Source: Trichuris trichiura
Lineage: Eukaryota; Nematoda; Enoplea; Trichinellida; Trichuridae
Length of the DNA stretch: 64,000 nucleotides
Assembly (NCBI GenBank): GCA_037903355.1
Contig: JBAJFE010000060.1
Location: 372,001-436,000, forward strand
Reading direction: 5' to 3'
Position numbers and translations under genes: made by a program. Below the pieces are notes generated by a model. It made no database searches and was not told the origin of the DNA. It saw only the letters and a list, made by a program, of their open reading frames with translations. Shown here in pieces: positions 27,201-38,631 of this stretch (position 1 is the first letter of the stretch; each line of letters opens with the position of its first letter).

Positions 27201-29792
27201 ACACTTCTGGGTTAAGCTTTTCAAGTAAACAACGGACATGAAAAATTACAAATAAAAACGTAAAGGTTACGGAAACAATCATTGTGACATCAATCACTTA
27301 GAAAAGTAAAACATGATGACCTTTCCTAACGACAATAAAGTATCTGCCTGATTCAAATGGTTTCTTTTGCTTCTTCTTTTGTCACTGAATCGAGACGACC
27401 GCGGCAACAAATGAGAGCAATCTATTTTCTTGCAACCCACCTGAGGCTATCAAATCAAAAGGTTAACCAATCCATATTCGATACTATTATGTAGTGCGGT
27501 TGAAAATTCTGAAACATCAAGCTTCACAGCTTTCTCCTGCTCCTCCTAGGTCGCGTACGCCACGTAAACCTGAGAGTAAATATAAAGACGACCACATGCA
27601 TAGCATTGTTTACCACTTTTGGTTTAGGCTTAAGTAGCTCACATCAACTGTGTAAAACAGGAGACTTGAAAATTCTGTACTAGAGCCTTAGTGTATTAAT
27701 AGGTAACAGCATTCTACACCTTAACTTCAAAGGTTTACCTAGTTTGTTTATGTCTACCCAATGAATCAAACACTTCGTAACTAAACCATGCGAGTTGCGC
27801 AACTTTGTAAAAAAACAATAGGTCTACTTTGCTGCGCGACTGCACGCATACAACAAAGCAAGAATAAGATAAACATTTTTATAGATGACTATAGAATTGC
27901 AGCACAATTTTATACTCATACAACACTTGAACAGAGAAAAACATCCGAATCGACTTGGCGCAAATGTGAGCAATACAAATTAAAGAACGTTAAGCACAAC
28001 AAATTAAAGCCGAATGGTCGTGGCAATTAAACATTGCGTCAAAACGTTTTCTCCCAATTTGTCGTAATGCAAAGAACACATTCATGTCATGACAACTGAA
28101 TACGAAAAACAGTCGAGATATTTCGTAAAGGTGCGAAAATGGACTAGTGGGAGGATGGATAATAGACGATAATTAAGGTAAATGCCAATCAAGGCGCGAG
28201 TTCAGATCAAGCAGTTAACGTGAGGGAACTTCCGCATTATTTCAATTTACGAAAACTTGCACTACCGGGAATTCCACTTCATCGTCAAGTGGGTATTCGG
28301 CGGCAAGCGGATTATGCATGCAACACGACATAGTCGCTGCGCTTTTGCATCCGAAACGGCAAAGCAAAATGCATTTTATACACAACTTCACTGGTGCGAG
28401 TAGCAAGTGTAAACGAACATTCTTTCGCGTCCAACAGAACTTACCAAGCTGGCACAACAAGTGGTAAAGAACCGGTTTTCTTGTTACCTGTTGAAAAGAC
28501 CATAAACAGAATTTTCCCCCGCTGCTGCAAAGGGTCCTTCCCGCCAGCCCTTCCAACTTAATCGGTTAGAAAAATTGAATTGTTTTGCAGAAAAAATTCC
28601 AATTTTCCAAATTGGTCACACCTTATTTTCAGCAACAGACACTCAAACCATTTAAAAGCCAAAACATACTATTCAAAGACATTGCATGGGGAACAGCCCG
28701 ATGCTTCGCGCTTCTCATGGTAAGCTAAAAAGTATCCTTTTATACATAAAAGCAAAACTGCGAAAATGAGGTGCCACTGTAACAACAACATGCTACACCG
28801 CATTCAACCGGGCGGGTATGTGGCAGCCGCGCGAGCATATATGACTTCAGAAAAGTCATCGATGAAACAGGAAAATTCAACTGACGTTTTTGCCCATTTT
28901 GAAACATCGATCGCTTATCGCGTCAATGCAGCGCAACGAGGACTTCAATGCCAACTTGCGTAAAAACTGCAAGGCCACTACAGTTTAAATGGACTCTGAA
29001 AGTTCAGCAATATTTTGAACAATCGAATAGCTTGTTTTCATTCAACAGACAATTCCAGCCATGCAAACACTTTCTGTCAAAAGACCATCTAGGGAATGCA
29101 GCGTGTTTTACGAAGCTTAAATAAACCACTAATGGCGTTGCAAACTAGCTGCTGCCAAGAGAGGTTTCAACTTCGAAAACTTATTAAGAAGAAGTAGCAA
29201 AGAGTTAAAATAGCTATTTCATCACAACACGCCGTAAAAAGACCAGCGCGCAGTAGACATTTCTCTTAAGCCAAGCTGAGACAAGCGAGGACGAACAGTC
29301 GTCAAGGTCTACGTCAACCTTGAATAATTAACCAACGCTCGGCTGATTGATGGGCCCGCAAAAGGCGGTTGCAGAAAGATGCACATTTTTGGTAAGACCT
29401 TGAACTGAGCCACATTTTAACAGGGCGCGCCTTGCCAGAAAAGCCAAACGATCCCATCTAATGAAAGACACAATCGCCGTCACGCAATACCATAAATGGG
29501 TCGCGCATGCGCGAAATAGTCGTCAACAATGAAAGGCTAAACAATCCGTAGACGATAATCCCCCATAGCTAAACAATTCTTCCAAGTCAATTGGATGCGC
29601 GCGCTCAAAAAACAAAACTCTGTCCATGATGTTCATACAAAAGCGATTTATGCGAAAAATAAATGACAATATTTAAAGTTGTTTATACATGAGTGAGGTT
29701 GACTATCGACAACTTAGGCAAATGGGCAGGGAAGAAGCCAGAAATGACAGTATTGTAGATGAGGAACGAAATGATGAGCAAGCAAAAGAGGC
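24279..29792. other. Mostly featureless 5.5-kb stretch
   Basis: AT-rich sequence between the candidate plus-strand gene and the membrane-protein gene. The best open frame is 28242-28556 on the minus strand (104 codons from a TTG, Cys-rich, with donor-like and acceptor-like sites inside), but it has no ATG and no family signal, so I do not call it a gene. The 3' untranslated region of the 29793-30338 gene lies at the high end. Confidence 0.55.
26324..26342. repeat. Short GA microsatellite
   Basis: An interrupted GA-repeat tract of about 19 bp (GAGC followed by GA units). It is too short to suggest a function and is listed only for completeness. Confidence 0.7.
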
Positions 29793-30338
29793 TCAAACCG
29801 CCGAACCCCGATAGCCAGCCGGGATATTTGAGCCTCCAGACGGGGTAGTAGCTATACGTTCGCGTTGTTGGAAAGTTCTGCCCATGTCAGAACTAGCATG
29901 CGAACTGACGCTGCTGTTTAAATATTCGGCTCTTGAACCGCCATGCGCTGGTGGATGACTGAGCCGGGCAAACTGCTGCCCTCGATCATCATCGTAACTT
30001 CGATAGAAATCCCTGACTGGAGCGAAGTCTTTGCTTAATGGGGGCGGCTGCGCATTGTGGTTGGTCGACAAATCGACTTTGGCTACTCCTTTTGACGGAT
30101 AGGCTCCGTGCCGCTCCAGAATCCATTTGCTTTGGCCCACTCCAAACCATTTTTTCCAATAGAACATGTAGAAAAATATGCCAATAATAGCAATCAACAC
30201 TATACCGCCCGCCGCAGCACCTAAGGTCACTCCAACCTTGTATCCAATTGATTCGTCGTACCCATACGTAAAGTCGACGAAAATGATCGCCGCTAGAAGG
30301 GTACGGTAAGGATCGAGCCAATAGTCTTTCATCGTCAT
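29793..30338 (-). CDS. Small single-pass membrane protein, family unknown
   Basis: An uninterrupted 181-residue frame that I do not recognise. Residues 10-25 are hydrophobic and could be a signal peptide. Next comes a very short outer segment (YDESIGYK), then a clear membrane helix at about 36-60 rich in Gly, Ala and Ile and closed by the basic-aromatic pair YWKKW. The remaining 120 residues would be cytoplasmic, rich in Ser, Pro, Arg and Tyr (RDFYRSYDDDRGQQF), with a GYRGSAV end. The layout suggests a small adaptor-like membrane protein rather than a receptor. The start ATG lies 9 nt after a good acceptor (TGTTGTTCTTCAG), so the exon is probably joined to an upstream leader by cis- or trans-splicing. 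A second ATG two codons later could also serve. Base use is clearly coding: the frame is GC-richer than its flanks. Confidence 0.75.
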   Translation of the reverse strand: MTMKDYWLDPYRTLLAAIIFVDFTYGYDESIGYKVGVTLGAAAGGIVLIAIIGIFFYMFYWKKWFGVGQSKWILERHGAYPSKGVAKVDLSTNHNAQPPPLSKDFAPVRDFYRSYDDDRGQQFARLSHPPAHGGSRAEYLNSSVSSHASSDMGRTFQQRERIATTPSGGSNIPAGYRGSAV

Positions 30339-33300
30339 GAGATAGAGCTGAAGAACAACATGTGTGAGAGAACGTAAAGTGGATGTTTGGCCGAAGAACA
30401 GCCTGGTGCGAAATGCGCGTACAGAATGAAGTGCAGCGGCTATTTCGATTTACAGCACCTTAGTATAACGCATTCCAGTTGCTAGGTGACCGTTACGCGT
30501 CGATCGATGCAAAACCTGCTCTCCAATGCTCGGCTGCAAGTTGGTCATGCAAAGTTGACCACTTGGTAGTACGACTGTCACATGACCGTGCTACCAGTAA
30601 ACAAAACTTCGCGTAAACTATACTGCTGGCAACCACTAGCTTACCGAAGTTTCAACTTCTCAGCCAACCGCTTTTCTTGTGCACCCTTAAAAGCTATTTA
30701 TCCGCTATTATTCCCCTTCGTTATGACGTTTTTAATCACCTTGAAAAGACAAACAACTGGCCGCATGACTGCTCCTTAAGCTGAGCATGCTTTAATCTGT
30801 TCCCAATTGGAACAGCAAGGACAACGGGACAAAGGTGCAAGCGACTCCAAAAAGGCAAGTCTACTTTTTTTCTATACTTAAACAGTGCATCCCTGAGAAT
30901 ACCGGTTCTTTAAAAGAAAAGAGCACATGCTCACCTGAGACACTGCTACTATTCACTCAAGAGTAGCAAAGCTGACGATGATTTACTGTTCAATGGCAAA
31001 AGAAGACCAAAGAGGGGCCGGCAGGACCGACCTCTTCGGTATAATCGATGCAATGCTAGCAACGCTGTACGACTAACGCCGTTCGAGCCGCAGGCAGAAC
31101 AACTAAACTGTGAGGGAATTCTACTGCAACTGCCAACTGCTGCTCCTGCACGCACGAATTAAGTTTAATCATCAAAACCGGTTCCCGCCATTGACAACAA
31201 CCGATGGTACTGCGGGTTACCCGGAAATGACCAACGAAAAAGGCGGCTCGTGAAATTCAAACGAAACACTTAGGCTCTTTCCCTGTTTCCTTTATCGGAT
31301 GCACCTTTGCTTGCACCTGTGCACGTCCGAGATGCACCCAACAAACAGCAGAGGACGAACGACACTTACTTGCCCTGGATACAATTTGTTGACTTTTACG
31401 CAGCGGCAGTTGACGAAGAAACCGGAAAGTCGCAGAAGGCGCCTAAGTAAAATTTGCTTACAGATAGAAGGCTCATCTATAATAAACAGTGGCGCAATAA
31501 CTAGAAACAGAGTTCTGCTGACGATGTGAAAGCAACAAAAGATGCTACGTTAAGCTGTAGTTGAAGTAGATGGAAAAATCGTACACCGCTTTTGCGTATC
31601 AACTTCTTACTTGAAGAAGTAACAAGCTACGCTTCATCAACTGTCAAACGGAATAACAATAAGTGGAACCGAACGACTCGTAACTTCTATTGACGACCTC
31701 TCTCTGTTTGAAAAGGTAAAATCGATTTGAAACGTGAGCTACTTTAGGAGAAATGGCAAGAATGAATAACGCCTTTCTCCATTGACCATTAACAACAGTT
31801 TGCAATGGAAATAACTTTTGCTACGCTGCAGAAATGCTGAACAATTTAAAATTATGAGCACTTTAGGCAAAATTATTCTTAAAATCTTAATTAGCAAAAA
31901 AAGGAACTTCTGATGCACCACGCGTGAGGTGGACCAACAGCATAGCATTTATGGCCAATCTGTTCAATTTCCAAGCACTGAATTGACATTTGAAAATAAA
32001 TATGACGTCATGACTAATTAAAGTTCCTTCTTATCGTACAAGTGAAGTGACAAACAAATTTAAAGACTGAGTTGCAATGCGGAGCAGCAAACTTTACGCA
32101 AAGGACCACAGTAAACAAGCGCGTCGAAGATCTGCTAGCCTTCGAGGCAAAGGTAATGTCGACCAAAAGGTCAGCATGGGTTTCATTGTAAAGTGATCAA
32201 ACCGCGATTGGAGCATTGAGACGCGTGGCAAATATGCCCAAGCAATTGATACCAGAGACAGCTCTCTGCTCAAGACAATAAACTTAGTATAACCAAAATA
32301 TAAAAACTTTGGATTTAAAAAAAGCAGAATCAATTTTTCAAGCCAAAAAGAAGTTCAAGGCTAAACTATTAAAAAAGCAACTTGCGAAAACGAGTTAAAC
32401 ATTATACAACGCTTACGTAAGGTAAAAATGGACAATATACGGTTTAACCGGAATGAAGGCGTACTGTTTCAGCCGTTAAAACAGGAAGACGCTGCGCGAA
32501 TGAAACAATAACCCATCAAGTTGAAACGTAAAGAATTTTGCCGATTTCACTACAATTGTATTCTGCAAAAAAGGCAAGAACGGCAAGAACTGTTTCCTAT
32601 TATACGTAATATTACAAGTTTTTCTAATCATTACAACTTCGCTATCGTATACAATTGTCATTAGAACGGCAAAACAAAGATGTGAAATTCAACAGTTTCT
32701 AAAATAATATGCTTCAATGTAGCGAACGCCTCTAAACAAGACTGAATTTAATATGGAAGTTATTACGCTATTAACACGAACTTAACCGGGTTCGCTGTGA
32801 AATATCTGTCTGGGAAAAGCTGTCAACTTTTCTACGGTCCTGTTGCTTTTGGTTCTCCACTGCGTTTTGAAGATTCTGAGAAGACATGAAGAACCTGCTG
32901 ACCAGTCCTTATTCAAAGAAATTTTAAACAGTAAATAATTGACCTGCTTATAATGGTGAACAGCTCATCCGCTTTAAGACTTCGTCTATCTGGTTGCTGC
33001 ATAGTGACAAATGAGTCAACGTTGCAATTTTAAAGGACATGCAAAGTATTGTATTGTCAGGTGATGCAATGAAACGGAGCAAATGCCAAAGACCTACAAA
33101 GGTAGCTACTGAACCACACGCAGAGTGCGGCAGGTCTGATTAGCATAACTACGTGAGGTGGCAAACGTTAAGAGTAGGAGGAGAAAAATGGTCGCCATTA
33201 TAAGAACGTAAAAATGCGGAACACAGCTAAATGACCCACTTCGTAGATCCGCCATCAATACTCTTGGATTGATTGAACTTGTATGACGTAACAAGAAAAG

Positions 33301-33462
33301 ATTTGGACTTCGATTTTTGCTGTCTCACTTCTTTGTTTTTCCTATTTATTTAAAATATCAGAATTTGAGAATTGCCCTGATCAACGCATGACGTTTATGT
33401 CATAGCAGAAATTTGAAATTTTGTCCAGATCACTAGTTCATCTTTCTAATTTACAGTGAATA
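30339..33462. other. Intergenic stretch, nothing recognisable
   Basis: About 3.1 kb. A somewhat GC-richer patch at 30950-31150 gives a 68-codon minus-strand frame of low-complexity Ser/Leu composition without splice sites; I do not support it as a gene. The rest is AT-rich with short frames only. Confidence 0.5.
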
Positions 33463-33820
33463 CAAATTCTTGTTTTTCTAAAGTTTCTCGCGGAATTTTG
33501 ACCCGTTGCTTATTAAACGTTTATTACGAAGCTTTAAGGTCTATACATGACCAGTCATCAGCGTGGTTGCGCCGCCCGTCGGTTCGGTCTTTATGGTCGC
33601 AAGCCGCTCCATCCAACAAACTTTGACAGAGACTTCCGCCGTCGGCTCTACCTTGAGCCGCCAGGCTTTAGTCCTGCCTAGTCAGTCAGTAGGCGCAGCG
33701 AGCATCCAACTGACTTTCCGCGACCGCGGCACATTAACAAAAATTCAGCGAGAAACTTTAGAAGAACAAATTAACAAACCCGTTACGAAGAAAACAAGAA
33801 AGAAAAAAGAAGACAAATTC
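33463..33820. mobile_element. MITE-like fold-back element, copy 2 (shortened)
   Basis: This stretch matches the element inside RAD17 intron 1, in opposite orientation in its core. Its left arm shares the motifs CGGAATTTTGACCCGTTGC and GGTTGCGCCGCCCGTCGG. Its core shares GTCCTGCCTAGTCAGTCAGT and GCGCAGCGAGCA with the reverse complement of the other copy. The right arm (about 33735-33820) is reduced and diverged but still shows AACCCGTTA and an A-rich end. The GC-rich core stands out from its AT-rich surroundings. No transposase is present, so it would need a partner element to move. An 89-codon plus-strand frame across it is incidental. Confidence 0.75.
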
Positions 33821-34408
33821 TTAAAAGAATAGCAATAAATTGGTTGAAAAAAACAATGTCAATCTATTCCAAGACACGTAATACATACCTGAAAAATGAA
33901 ACGCTACGCTTAAAGCAAGCTGTCATATGGCCAACTAGAGATACCTGCTGATATATTTCAAACAGGCTTATACGCCATACCACAAACTGTGAACGCCAAA
34001 TAAAGATGAAATTAGGATGCCCGCTGGAAACGTTTAACGCGAAATTAATATTGCACTATTCAAACTTGCTGCATCAAAGTTACGGAATATAACAAGCACT
34101 TACCTTTTCTTAGTCGCAAATAAAACTTCATGTACATGGTAGTTGATTGCAGGATAATAAATCAACGACCGGCGAAGTGAGTAGTGCTTAGAAATGCAGA
34201 TTAGCATGGTTTCTAGCAATTTTTTCAGCTGCACATTAACATGTCAACGCAACACATGCGTGCGGAAGGACAGATATGCATCAAAAACTTAACTGGGAAA
34301 ATGTCAGAGTTCAAACCGCAGAAGGACGGAAGAAAGTTTCCAACAAATCATCTGACGACAAACAGATAGAAAAGACTGCACGAAGATTTATAAAGACAAA
34401 TTGTTCAT

Positions 34409-37394
34409 TCAGTCATATTCATCAATTCTCAATTCCTCATCCGACAATTCACTTCCATTATTCCAAGATTGCTTTGGCTCATTTGGCAACTCTAAAGCAA
34501 GCGCTTCGACCGCTGCAATCGTTTTCTTGAAGTCAAATGAATTATTACGACCTGATCGACTCTTAATGTTTAAAAGGTAGGACAAACAATCGACGGCAAA
34601 TGAGACGCTTCCAAAAAGATTACAATAACCCATCTTTTGCGAAAGATGAAAACAATGACTATTCAGCTCTTCCGTCTGCTTATGCAAGGCCAATTCCTGC
34701 GGTTTACGAATTTTCTTAAAGCGCTTCGGATTTTCGCTACTAAAAAAAGTAGCTACCGATCGAGCGGCAATACTACCTGCAAAATAACAATTGAAACAAA
34801 AAGAGACAATGTTGATAAAGTGCTTATGTACCGGCGTATGGATAAAGAGATTCGGCAACATCCCAATGCGTTAAGCAGTCAGCAAAACTGTAGCAGGAAG
34901 AAATATGCTCAACGTCTTCCAAGTCAGGTCGAAAATCGAGGTAGTTTTCAAAAAGGTATAAACAAAATAGATGCTCGTCAACACCACATTTAGCTACACA
35001 TCCTTCAATCGACAGCCTATCGAGGGCTGCATCTTTTTCTGACGTAATGCTTTGGTCCGTTGAAAATTTTCCGTACAAGAACTTGCCACTCGCGCGAAAC
35101 AACGGAATACTAGTGTCCTTTTGATTGATGGTGAATGTGTTGCTACTATGCTCGACGGCAAATTGCAAACTATTTATGGCAACGCGGAGATCACCGTCGG
35201 CCACTTGAACGATCGCATCAATATCAACATGTTTGCAATTACCCAGAGTGGGAACTTTGGACAAAATTGATCTAAATACAAACATTGCGAAAAGTCGCAG
35301 CATTTAAAAATTATAAAATACACAAAACAGCTCATTTACATAACGTATACGCCAAGAAAAGAACAGAAAAAACGGAAGCCGTAAGGCAGTTACGAAAACG
35401 TGTACGTCTTTAATGTTTAAAGAAGACAGTTGTTGAAAATGAAGGTTTTATTTAACGGGATAGTGCCGAATGCAGCATCAAAGTTTTCATTAAATACCAA
35501 AAGATAAAATAACAATCTTAACAATCCAATCTTGCATTTAAACTTGAGAATATAGCCCAGCTTTTTCTTCTTAAGGATATACAGGTAGTTTAACAAATTA
35601 GCATGACGCAAAGTGTCAAGTCAGAGAACAAAGACGGTAAACCTTTTAAAGGATAGTTTTCAGATTTTTTTCTTCGTAACAGGTTTTTAAAATTTGTTCT
35701 TCTTATTTTTTTCGTGGAATTTCTAACCCGTTGTTTAATTAACGTTTACTGCAAAAAAGTTTTTTTTCTTCGAAACTTTTGGGTTTGCACATGATTTGTC
35801 ATCAGCGTAATTGTGCCGCCCGTAGGCTGCCGTCGCAGAAGGTTGGTTCGGTGCTCGCTGCGCCGTCTGACTGACTAGGCAGGACCGAAACATGACGGCT
35901 CAAGGCACAGCTGACGGCGGAGGTCTCTGCCAAAGTTGGCCGGATAGAGTTGCTTGCAACCATAAAGACCGACCCGACGGGCGGGACAATTACGTTGATG
36001 ACGGGTCATGTGCAGACTCGATAGCTTCGAAGAAAACAACGTTTTTGCAATAAAGGTTAATTAAACAACAGGTTAAAAATTCCGCGAAAAAAGTTAAGAA
36101 AAAAAATTAAGAACAAAATTTTCAGATATACTATTTCCTCATTTTAGGCGTAAGTAGATTGAAAACTTCATTTCTTTATCATCGTTCGTATTGTGGCAGA
36201 AATGGCCACAGATAAACCGTTGCGTTAAAGGGTTTATCAAAACTTTTCCGGAGCCTTCAAAACGCAGCTTGTTTTATCCTAAGCAGTGCATACGCGGGAC
36301 AATGCGATCTTCGAAAACTCCGGAAAACTTTTAAAACCTCGTTAGAACAACGGGGATAACTGCAACCACGAAAACGTAAGTCACCGCTACCACAATCTAC
36401 ATGTTAAAACACTGCTGACATCACATAAGTGGTTCACCTTAATTCTGCTGGTCACCTTACGTTATGGAGAAAAAACATAATCTAAACAATTAATTACCGA
36501 TTTATGTTATTATTACAATTACTAAATAATTTTCTGACCAAGCAGGAAGCGCTATTGTCATTTAAAATATGAAAACCACTACTTTATAGCGTACTTAATG
36601 CGTTGTTTCAGAATCAGACTTGCTTTCTAAGACTATTATTACCTGAGGCATTTCGTCATGACAGTTGGCGGGAACGGGTTGAAGCTTATCACTTCGATAT
36701 TCAGCGCTTCAATTGCAGCCTTGTTGAACAGCCTATGCCAATCGGTCTTTGAATTCCCGGATGAACCATCTGTAGCAACAAAGACTAAGGGAGTTGATAT
36801 GCCTTCCATCAGGCAGTTTTGCAACATTGAAACAAGCAGATTAGATTGATCATAAAACTGCACTGGAATGTCTTTTACAACAGTGACATGCGAACATGGT
36901 AGCAAAGGTTTTTTAGCGTCGCCATTTACAGATACGACGGAACGATACCGCGTCGACTGGAGAATGAACTGTTTGAACCGTACTAAGGGATTTTGAGCGT
37001 AAGATGGACGATCAGAAAGCCAGAAATTACATGCCGTAGTACAATCATTTTCCCATTCGAGAAGTTCCAAACCAAGTGAACGACAAATCATCTTCAATGT
37101 TACCAACTTACCACAACCGGTAGGACCAACGAGGAGAAGAATCCTGGATTTTCCTTCTTTTCTTATTATCCTGCGAATCGTAGATGAAACTTCCTCCACC
37201 TTTCTCTTGTGCACTACCAGTTCGCCTAACTGCGTTGGGGCAAATCCTTCGCTCCATAGAAATAATGGATTTCTAATTTCGGAAGATGCGCTACGAACGC
37301 CACGCTTTCTACTACCACCATTCTGGAGCGCTGGCAGCGAACCTACTTCTTCAAACGCATCTTCCATCCAAGAACCTCGTTTTCTCAACTCCAT
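34409..37394 (-). CDS. RAD17: RAD17 checkpoint clamp-loader subunit
   Basis: Homolog of Rad17, which replaces Rfc1 in the clamp loader that places the 9-1-1 checkpoint clamp on damaged DNA in the nucleus. Three exons (37394-36643, 35271-34832, 34776-34409) keep frame and give 519 residues, shorter than human (681) but near other nematodes. Family marks are GELVVHKRKVEEV (58-70), the P-loop region GPTGCGKLVTL (90-100), WENDC, the Walker B region VTVVKDIPVQFY (170-181), SFNPFPPTVMTKCLR and DLRVAINSLQFAVEHSS. The acidic end SDEELRIDEYD resembles the acidic tail of human Rad17. The P-loop Lys is followed by Leu rather than Ser/Thr, and Walker B reads VKD where human has VED. The ATG at 37394 lies just after a possible acceptor; an in-frame start at 37469 is an alternative. 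Confidence 0.92.
35689..36121. mobile_element. MITE-like fold-back element, copy 1, in RAD17 intron 1
   Basis: A 433-bp element with long imperfect terminal inverted repeats of about 130 bp. The left arm begins AAATTTGTTCTTCTTATTT and carries ACCCGTTGTTTAATTAACGTT. The right arm carries its complement, AACAACAGGTTAAAAATTCC, and ends in AAGAACAAAATT. The core between the GCCGCCCG/CGGGCGG marks is about 55-60% GC, unlike the AT-rich intron (36642-35272) around it. There is no coding capacity. Shared arms and core with 33463-33820 show a dispersed family. Confidence 0.8.
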
Positions 37395-38631
37395 TGTAAC
37401 CTTCGCAAGGAAATTTTGGAAAAATGACAAAAATGTGCAATTCCCAATAGTCAATGAGCAAGATTTCAAAACAACAAATGCAAGACGTTATCCTTCAAAA
37501 AATTCGAACGGACAAACCACGAATTCACCATGGATTACAAATGCTGGTACCGCATCCCGCTAGGTGGAGTAAATAAACATACCAACGCCCATTTTTCTTA
37601 ATGTCAAATAATATGCAGCAAGATATTAAAGATTTGCAAGTTAGAATGCAGCGGAGCAAATGCAACCCGCCCGAACAACTTTATCATTTTGTTTTATTTG
37701 AATTCAAGCGCTGTTTCATTGCTTTTAGTCTCTAAGTTTATTCTTAGCAGTGTTACTGTCCTCCTTGCGTGCAGCTGCGGTTTTTTCTATCGAACAAAAA
37801 TGTTGCCATTTACGTAGGCTTATTTCTGCTGGCAAGCTAGGACGTTAGTTAGTACAGAATGATAAGCACTTTTGGGGCGTTTGCTGCGTCGAGTTTCTAA
37901 TGTAGCATTCCCTAGAAGATACACTCTTCAAGAGATTTTCTGCGGCATTACTGAATGCTTACAAAATGGGTTTTTCGGCAACCAAGGTGAGAATGCTCAA
38001 AGGAGCAACAGCGGTTGGCTTTGTGAAGCATAAAATTAAGAACAAATTTTTACTCCTCTTCAGTGTGCAGCCAAAAGTGAGTGTACCTTTCAAAGTGAAT
38101 GAGCTGTTTTGGTCTTTTCATTTATAAGTATATTGCAAGATTGTTCCGTCAACACTACCGCTAACATTATTAATTGCCCACACGCTGAATAGTGCTAGAT
38201 AAAAACGGCCAAGGAAAACTGTGTAACTCGTGTAGAGCATATCAAACCTGAAGGTGCCAACTTCAGGGCCCTTCTCCCAACTGATACAATAAATAAATTT
38301 GTTGTGAAAAGTATTTCGTAGATTGCTTCCTTCAGTTGTGTTCATCCATTACGCTGAAATTCAACTTAGATGTACTCACGAAAACAAACGGCTTTTTATT
38401 CTATTAAACACTGAATGAAACACGGGAAAAATTTTGCTGCTGTAAGTGAAAGGGAATTTTTTTCAATGAACACCAGAAAGTACCATTTCCATATGGTCAT
38501 TGTCTATTTGGCCAATCGAAACAGGAACTACTCTGCCCTAAAAGCACGTATCAACAAATTCATGATTCAAATAAATACTAAAGAAAGAGATTCAGGCTTT
38601 TCAGGAACCGGGAATTTGCTGGTCGCAAAAA
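37395..38631. other. RAD17 / LRR-Ig intergenic stretch
   Basis: About 1.2 kb holding the 5' flank of RAD17 (low end) and the 3' untranslated region of the LRR-Ig gene (high end). No other gene is visible. The start of RAD17 transcription and any leader exon should lie in 37400-37700. Confidence 0.5.
38395..38400 (-). terminator. Candidate polyadenylation signal of the LRR-Ig gene
   Basis: AATAAA on the minus strand, about 230 nt after the stop codon. Closer AT-rich variants cannot be excluded. Confidence 0.3.

Noticed and set aside
28242..28556. 104-codon Cys-rich minus-strand frame
   Set aside because: No ATG, no family match, and inner splice-like sites do not give a consistent model.
33563..33832. 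89-codon plus-strand frame
   Set aside because: It lies inside the GC-rich core and arm of the fold-back element; no protein features.
34637..34993. Plus-strand frame of 118 codons
   Set aside because: Antisense shadow of RAD17 exons 2 and 3.
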